From contig JAISSC010000167.1 in NCBI GenBank assembly GCA_031273305.1, positions 1 through 18,579 on the forward strand: a DNA stretch of 18,579 nucleotides, given 5' to 3'. Origin of the DNA: Flavobacteriaceae bacterium (lineage in GTDB: Bacteria; Bacteroidota; Bacteroidia; Flavobacteriales; Weeksellaceae). The notes below the pieces were generated by a model, which ran no database searches, was not told where the DNA came from, and saw nothing but the letters and a program-made list of their open reading frames with translations. The translations under genes and the position numbers were made by a program. Shown here piece after piece: positions 14,706 to 18,579 of the stretch; the first letter of the stretch is position 1; each line of letters begins with the position of its first letter.

Positions 14706-15521
14706 ATGTCAGTACATACAGAAATAAAAAAAGTCACCACTGAAACTTTCAGGAAGATGAAGATTTCGGGAGAGAAAATCTCCGTGCTTACTGCCTACGA
14801 TTATACAATGGCATATTTAGCCGATGAAGGAGGTGTGGAAGCCATTCTGGTAGGTGATTCGGCAGCCAATGTGATGGCGGGTCATGAAACTACTCTCCCT
14901 ATTACTTTAGAGCAGATGATATATCACGCACAATCCGTATCCAGAGGGATAAAAAGGGCTATGCTCGTGGTAGATCTGCCTTTCGGAACTTATCAGTCCG
15001 ACCCTGTACAAGCCTATCATTCTGCGGTAAGGATCATGAAAGAGACCGGAGCCGCCGCTGTCAAGATCGAAGGAGGGTTAGAGATTAAAGATTCCATTAA
15101 AGCCATCTTAAATGCAGGAATCCCTGTTATGGGGCATTTGGGACTTACGCCACAGTCTATAAATAAATTCGGGTCGTTTAAATTACGGGCTAAAGAAGAT
15201 GCAGAAGCCGAAAAACTAATATCCGATGCCAAATTATTGGAAGAATTGGGCTGTTTTTCCGTAGTTATTGAGAAAATACCTGCTGCGTTAGGAGAACAGG
15301 TGACTAAGGAATTAAACATTCCGACTATCGGAATCGGAGCGGGAAACCAAACCGACGGACAGGTACTGGTCATTCATGACTTACTGGGCTTAAATAAAAA
15401 TTTCAAACCTAAATTCGCAAGAAAATATCTGAATCTTCATGAGCAAATAGTCAGTGCTGTTGCTCAATATGTATCGGATGTAAAAAGCACCGATTTCCCC
15501 AATAAGGAGGAGAGTTTTTAA
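14706..15521 (+). CDS. panB: 3-methyl-2-oxobutanoate hydroxymethyltransferase (ketopantoate hydroxymethyltransferase)
   Basis: The 271 residues are full length for PanB (about 265-275). The enzyme adds a hydroxymethyl group from methylene-tetrahydrofolate to 2-oxoisovalerate, the first step to pantothenate and coenzyme A, in the cytoplasm. The TIM-barrel motifs are complete: LTAYDYTMA (28-36), LVGDSAANVMAGHETTLPI (48-66) with metal ligand D51, VVDLPFGTYQ (88-97) with ligand D90, VKIEGG (119-124) with E122, GHLGLTPQS (143-151), VIEKIP (187-192) with catalytic E189, and IGIGAG (208-213). It lies 49 bases after the RapZ-like gene with no promoter box between, so operon membership is likely. panC and panD are not in the window. 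Confidence 0.97.
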   Translation: MSVHTEIKKVTTETFRKMKISGEKISVLTAYDYTMAYLADEGGVEAILVGDSAANVMAGHETTLPITLEQMIYHAQSVSRGIKRAMLVVDLPFGTYQSDPVQAYHSAVRIMKETGAAAVKIEGGLEIKDSIKAILNAGIPVMGHLGLTPQSINKFGSFKLRAKEDAEAEKLISDAKLLEELGCFSVVIEKIPAALGEQVTKELNIPTIGIGAGNQTDGQVLVIHDLLGLNKNFKPKFARKYLNLHEQIVSAVAQYVSDVKSTDFPNKEESF

Positions 15522-15561
15522 TATGAGGATCAAAAAAGCAAATAAAGATTTTTGAATAAAA

Positions 15562-16245
15562 ATGTCGTTGGAAGATCAAATTCTTTTTGAGGATAACCAT
15601 CTGTTAATCATTAATAAAAGAGCGGGACAAATTGTTCAGGGAGATAAAACCGGAGACATTTCGCTGGTGGATGAGGTAGAATCTTATATTAGAAAAAAAT
15701 ATGCCAAGCCCGGAAATGTGTTTGTCGGGCTGGTTCATCGGATAGACCGCCCTACTTCGGGGATTGTTATTTTTGCCAAAACCGGTAAAGCTCTTACCCG
15801 ACTGACGGAAATGTTGAAGAAGCGGGAAATCAAAAAAACCTATTGGGCGGTAGTAAAAAATGCGGATATTCCTCCAACTCAACGATTGATCCATTATTTG
15901 AAAAAGAATGAGAAGAACAACAAGGCTACGGTGTTTAGGCAACCTACGCAGGGAGCAAAAGAAGCCATTCTTACGTATCATCTCATAAAGAAATCGGATA
16001 ATTATATGTTACTGGAAATAGATTTGGAAACCGGGCGGCATCATCAAATTCGGGCACAATTGAGTGCTGTTCATTGCCCCGTCAAAGGAGATTTGAAATA
16101 TGGCTTTGACCGTTCCAATACGGACGGAAGCATCCATCTTCTGGCACGTAAGGTAGAATTTATTCATCCGGTAAAAAAAGAAAGAATCCTTGTAGAAGCT
16201 CCGGTTCCCCCAAATGATAACCTCTGGAAAAGTTTTGAGGAGTAA
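15562..16245 (+). CDS. RluA-family RNA pseudouridine synthase
   Basis: The 227-residue product has the RluA-family catalytic motif HRIDRPTSG (59-67) with nucleophile D62, YWAVV (94-98), and TGRHHQIRAQL (157-167). It isomerises uridine to pseudouridine in ribosomal or transfer RNA. There is no N-terminal S4 RNA-binding domain; the catalytic domain starts almost at once (ILFEDNHLLIINKRAG, 7-22). That fits the short single-domain subfamily near RluA/TruC rather than RluC/RluD. The exact RNA target cannot be told from sequence. It begins 40 bases after panB and is probably the last gene of the operon, ahead of a structured terminator-like hairpin. Confidence 0.92.
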   Translation: MSLEDQILFEDNHLLIINKRAGQIVQGDKTGDISLVDEVESYIRKKYAKPGNVFVGLVHRIDRPTSGIVIFAKTGKALTRLTEMLKKREIKKTYWAVVKNADIPPTQRLIHYLKKNEKNNKATVFRQPTQGAKEAILTYHLIKKSDNYMLLEIDLETGRHHQIRAQLSAVHCPVKGDLKYGFDRSNTDGSIHLLARKVEFIHPVKKERILVEAPVPPNDNLWKSFEE

Positions 16246-16307
16246 ATTTAATATGCCCCTTATAACAGGGATTATACGATTCCTCCCCGACTTTGAATGA
16301 ATGAAGA

Positions 16308-16374
16308 TCAGTCGCCTTTCAGGCAGAGAGTGGGGGTGGGTACTCTCCGCAGGTGCTGACCTATGATTTTTTTT
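16308..16374 (+). terminator. Long bulged hairpin followed by T8, probable operon terminator
   Basis: The outer helix pairs TCAG-T-CGCCT (16308-16317) with AGGTG-CTGA (16351-16359), with one bulged T. The inner hairpin pairs GAGAGT (16326-16331) with ACTCTC (16342-16347) around a G-rich loop. Eight T residues follow at 16367-16374, seven bases below the helix. It fits a terminator for the pseudouridine synthase operon. It is more elaborate than usual, and the T-run also belongs to the promoter block of the next gene. Confidence 0.5.
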
Positions 16375-16415
16375 ATAATGCCTAACAGAATATAAACAGA
16401 TATTTTATACCTTTG
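16368..16415 (+). promoter_or_regulatory. Promoter block of the GH18 lipoprotein gene
   Basis: It contains TTTTTTTATAAT, then CAGAATAT, then ATATTTTATAC running into the -7 box TACCTTTG (16408-16415). The same succession with the same spacing (within one base) lies upstream of the protease gene at 17613-17659. The leader to ATG 16437 is about 15 bases. Confidence 0.6.
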
Positions 16416-16436
16416 CCGAATAAAAAATTATAATAT

Positions 16437-17438
16437 ATGAACGTATTAACTTTTATTAAGAAGATTATTCCTTTGTTTACTCTTCTTATTTTTATTGCTC
16501 AATCCTGTAAAGACGATGATCTAACCAATCAGGATGAAAATCAACCATTGCAAGCGGAACCATACGTATCTGCATATCTACTCGCACACGAATATAAACC
16601 CAACACTATTCGGTGGAACGCTATAACGCACTTGAACATGGCGTTTCTCTATCCGAAGTCCGATGGAACGTTGTCCGAAGGCGAGAGTTTGAAAAATGCC
16701 ATTGGTAGAGTTACGGAAGAAGCCCACCGGAATAATGTAAAAGTAATCATTTCCATTAGAGATCGAGACTCACAATTTGCGGAAGCGGTTGAAAAAAATA
16801 AAAGCATACTTGCCGATAATATTTTGCAATATGTAAAAAACAATAACCTTGACGGCTTCGATATTGATTTTGAAGACTGGAACAGAGCCGGAATCGCACA
16901 ACACATGTTAGCGTTTGTTAAAGAATTGTACAGCAAAAAAGAAAAGGACATCCTGCAAACCTGCGCTGTGAGTACTGAGGACAGAGGATATACTGCGGAA
17001 TGGCATCAATATTTTGATTTAATCAATGTGATGACCTACGATCGTCACGGCCCGTGGACTCCTACGGAAGGACAACATTCTCCTTACAATGAAAGCATCG
17101 CTGCGATTGATTTTTGGATAAACAAAATGGAAGCCTCACCTTCCAAACTGTTGTTGGGACTTCCTTTTTACGGATATTCGTGGAACGAAGGCGATTCGCC
17201 CGGTACATCCTACTACTATTCGCAAATTCTTGACAAATATCCTGATGAGGATGTAGCGAATAAGGATCAAATCGACCACCTGTATTATAATGGAAAAGCA
17301 ACTATTGTCAAAAAATGCCGCTGGGCTCTTGAAAATAAAATCGCCGGTGTAATGATATGGCAAATAGGACAAGACGCAACATCCGATGAAGATAGTTTGC
17401 TGGAAGCAATCGGAACGACGATGAGAGGCGACAAGTAA
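16437..17438 (+). CDS. Surface lipoprotein with glycoside hydrolase family 18 domain
   Basis: This 333-residue lipoprotein has a signal peptide ending in FIAQS before lipidated Cys24. C-K-D-D-D follows, matching the Lys/Asp-rich export signal that sends Bacteroidota lipoproteins to the cell surface. From about residue 41 a GH18 TIM barrel is visible: LDGFDIDFEDW (138-148) has the DxxDxDxE signature with catalytic E146; VMTYD is at 198-202, GLPFYGYSW at 241-249, and GVMIWQIGQD at 304-313 with the barrel-floor Trp308. GH18 enzymes cleave beta-1,4-GlcNAc bonds in chitin or N-glycans. The usual SxGG motif on strand 3 is replaced by SIRDRD (106-111). That may shift substrate choice, for example to an endo-glycosidase. 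No binding modules are present. Confidence 0.9.
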   Translation: MNVLTFIKKIIPLFTLLIFIAQSCKDDDLTNQDENQPLQAEPYVSAYLLAHEYKPNTIRWNAITHLNMAFLYPKSDGTLSEGESLKNAIGRVTEEAHRNNVKVIISIRDRDSQFAEAVEKNKSILADNILQYVKNNNLDGFDIDFEDWNRAGIAQHMLAFVKELYSKKEKDILQTCAVSTEDRGYTAEWHQYFDLINVMTYDRHGPWTPTEGQHSPYNESIAAIDFWINKMEASPSKLLLGLPFYGYSWNEGDSPGTSYYYSQILDKYPDEDVANKDQIDHLYYNGKATIVKKCRWALENKIAGVMIWQIGQDATSDEDSLLEAIGTTMRGDK

Positions 17439-17612
17439 TCTTATCTACGAGAGAATAAAAATCTTCCGGCGTTTGAATCTTTTCGTCATTCACAATTATG
17501 GTGACAAAGCCTTTCAGGATGCCGCATATCTCGTATGTGCAAAGTTAAACAGAAATTGAATAAAATGCCACTAAAAAACGAAAGGCTAAACTATTTTTTA
17601 ATATTTTGAACA
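17439..17612. other. Gap between the two lipoprotein genes with a minus-strand promoter-like box
   Basis: TAACTTTG on the minus strand (17547-17540) matches TAnnTTTG. It would drive transcription leftward into a GTG-started frame (17493-17308) beginning NDEKIQTPEDFYSLVDK, antisense to the GH18 3' end. I do not recognise the peptide, and only about 55 bases of it lie outside the GH18 gene. It could be a gene remnant or chance. Confidence 0.3.
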
Positions 17613-17659
17613 TTTTTTTATAATTCATAGCAGAATATTAATAATATTTTATACATTTG
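17613..17659 (+). promoter_or_regulatory. Promoter block of the cysteine protease lipoprotein gene
   Basis: TTTTTTTATAAT (17613-17624), CAGAATAT, ATATTTTATAC and the -7 box TACATTTG (17652-17659) line up with 16368-16415. The leader before ATG 17685 is about 20 bases and A-rich. Confidence 0.6.
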
Positions 17660-17684
17660 GCAAAATTATAAAATTAAAAAGATC

Positions 17685-18579
17685 ATGAAAAAGAAAAAAT
17701 TAAATCTTCTACAATGGTTCGTTCCATTATGTGCTCTCTTAGTATTTGCATTAATATCATGTAAAGACGATGATTTAACTGAAAGTTCCGACCCCCCGGG
17801 TACAGATGAACCTATTGGCTATGCGACAGGAGGTGTCATAACGACTGAAGCCGACTGGGAAGGAATTCCGGTTTTAACCGATGTAAGTCAACTTAACTTA
17901 GGGGAACCTCAGGGTAGTCAAAAAAATTTATATGCAAGTAAACTTATAGATAATGAACTTCCCCCCCTTTTTAATCAGGGTAAGTATGGTACCTGTACGT
18001 CTTCATCTGTAGCTTATGGAGTTGCCATGCTAACCAGAAAATTATCCGGGATGAAGTATGCTAATTCTGCCTTACATGCTCCTAATGATTCTGCCAGAAC
18101 ATTCAGTGTTGCTTTTTTGCATGGCACCTCTCACAGAAAAAAAGAAACACCAACACCTGTAGATAAGATTCCAACTACAGGTCTCCATATTCCAGAAGTT
18201 CTTAGAACTCTACGTGAAGATGGGGTCCCTACATATCCCGATTACAGATATACAAAACATAATATAATAAACGTCCCCGATCAAAAAATAAAAGATAAAG
18301 CTCATTTTAATTCTTCAAATATTTTCAGAATTATTAATGAAGGCCAGCAGACACTAACACAAATAAGAGAAATCATAGACAGAGATGGGGTAGTATTCTT
18401 TTCTATGTTAATACCTATCAATCCGGATGTGCCACATCTAAGAAACGGAAAACAAATTATAGGATATCAAGAATTAATAAACGATGAAAGTCCAGCCAGA
18501 GTTAATGCTATAATTAATGGAGCTGTAACACAAGAAGATATAAGTAAAAAAGCCTATAGTGGTCATACAATGACTATTG
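17685..18579 (+). CDS. Papain-like (C1A-type) cysteine protease lipoprotein, C-terminus beyond the window
   Basis: The frame is open from ATG 17685 to the window end: 298 complete codons with no stop. The signal peptide ends in a good lipobox L-I-S before Cys26, followed by K-D-D-D as in the GH18 neighbour, so surface display is likely. A low-complexity linker rich in Ser, Pro, Asp and Glu spans about 31-45. ELPPLFNQGKYGTCTSSSVAYG (91-112) has the papain arrangement: oxyanion Gln98 in NQG and nucleophile Cys104 six residues on. YSGHTMTI (291-298) is where the catalytic His294 is expected. The catalytic Asn would lie past the edge. The usual GSCWAF is GTCTSS here, which is common in bacterial members. 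It could be a secreted peptidase for host or dietary protein, or a toxin-like factor; the target is unknown. Confidence 0.83.
   Translation, partial: MKKKKLNLLQWFVPLCALLVFALISCKDDDLTESSDPPGTDEPIGYATGGVITTEADWEGIPVLTDVSQLNLGEPQGSQKNLYASKLIDNELPPLFNQGKYGTCTSSSVAYGVAMLTRKLSGMKYANSALHAPNDSARTFSVAFLHGTSHRKKETPTPVDKIPTTGLHIPEVLRTLREDGVPTYPDYRYTKHNIINVPDQKIKDKAHFNSSNIFRIINEGQQTLTQIREIIDRDGVVFFSMLIPINPDVPHLRNGKQIIGYQELINDESPARVNAIINGAVTQEDISKKAYSGHTMTI

Noticed and set aside
15524..15556. Ten-codon frame after an AAGGAGG between panB and the pseudouridine synthase
   Set aside because: The AAGGAGG is coding sequence in the panB tail; Bacteroidota rarely rely on such sites, and the peptide is too short to support.

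Overview
The window reads as a chromosomal segment of a Bacteroidota bacterium, most likely from Flavobacteriales, although I cannot fix the genus. Several things point there. Promoters fit the Bacteroidota pattern (TTG/TTTG, about 19 bases, then TAnnTTTG), with A-rich leaders instead of Shine-Dalgarno sites. Two lipoproteins carry a C-K-D-D-D surface-export signal. There is a FISUMP-domain protein, a 1133-residue outer-membrane barrel of a Bacteroidota type, and a phosphotransferase next to a free-standing RapZ C-terminal domain. Nearly everything is chromosomal housekeeping or envelope biology. I see no phage, insertion sequence, CRISPR array, tRNA or rRNA.

Layout. 1-675 (minus): the front half of a TolC-type efflux channel, cut by a single amber codon after which the same frame stays open to the window edge. 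676-1331: a repeat-bearing gap. 1332-2567 (plus): a secreted FISUMP protein whose start lies in a C7 tract. 2568-2893: a dispersed repeat, a strong terminator and a candidate small RNA on the minus strand. 2894-5536 (minus): ClpB disaggregase. 5537-5963: a cluster of repeats and palindromes. 5964-7991 (minus): DsbD-type thiol reductant transporter. 8319-9449 (plus): a solitary AAA/DUF4143 ATPase with a textbook promoter. 9513-12914 (minus): the giant outer-membrane protein. 13185-16245 (plus): a probable operon of phosphotransferase, RapZ-C-like protein, PanB and an RluA-family pseudouridine synthase. 16437-17438 and 17685-18579 (plus): a GH18 lipoprotein and a papain-like cysteine protease lipoprotein. 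The protease runs off the right edge.

How the parts fit. The phosphotransferase/RapZ-C pair suggests amino-sugar (cell-wall) recycling with a sensing arm, co-transcribed with pantothenate synthesis and RNA modification. The last two genes have unrelated catalytic domains. They share a near-identical promoter block and a matching lipoprotein leader, which suggests two surface-displayed hydrolases under common control. The gaps hold a 30-base hairpin element in three identical copies, a second repeat family placed just after stop codons, and a 26-base perfect palindrome with the look of a TetR-type operator.
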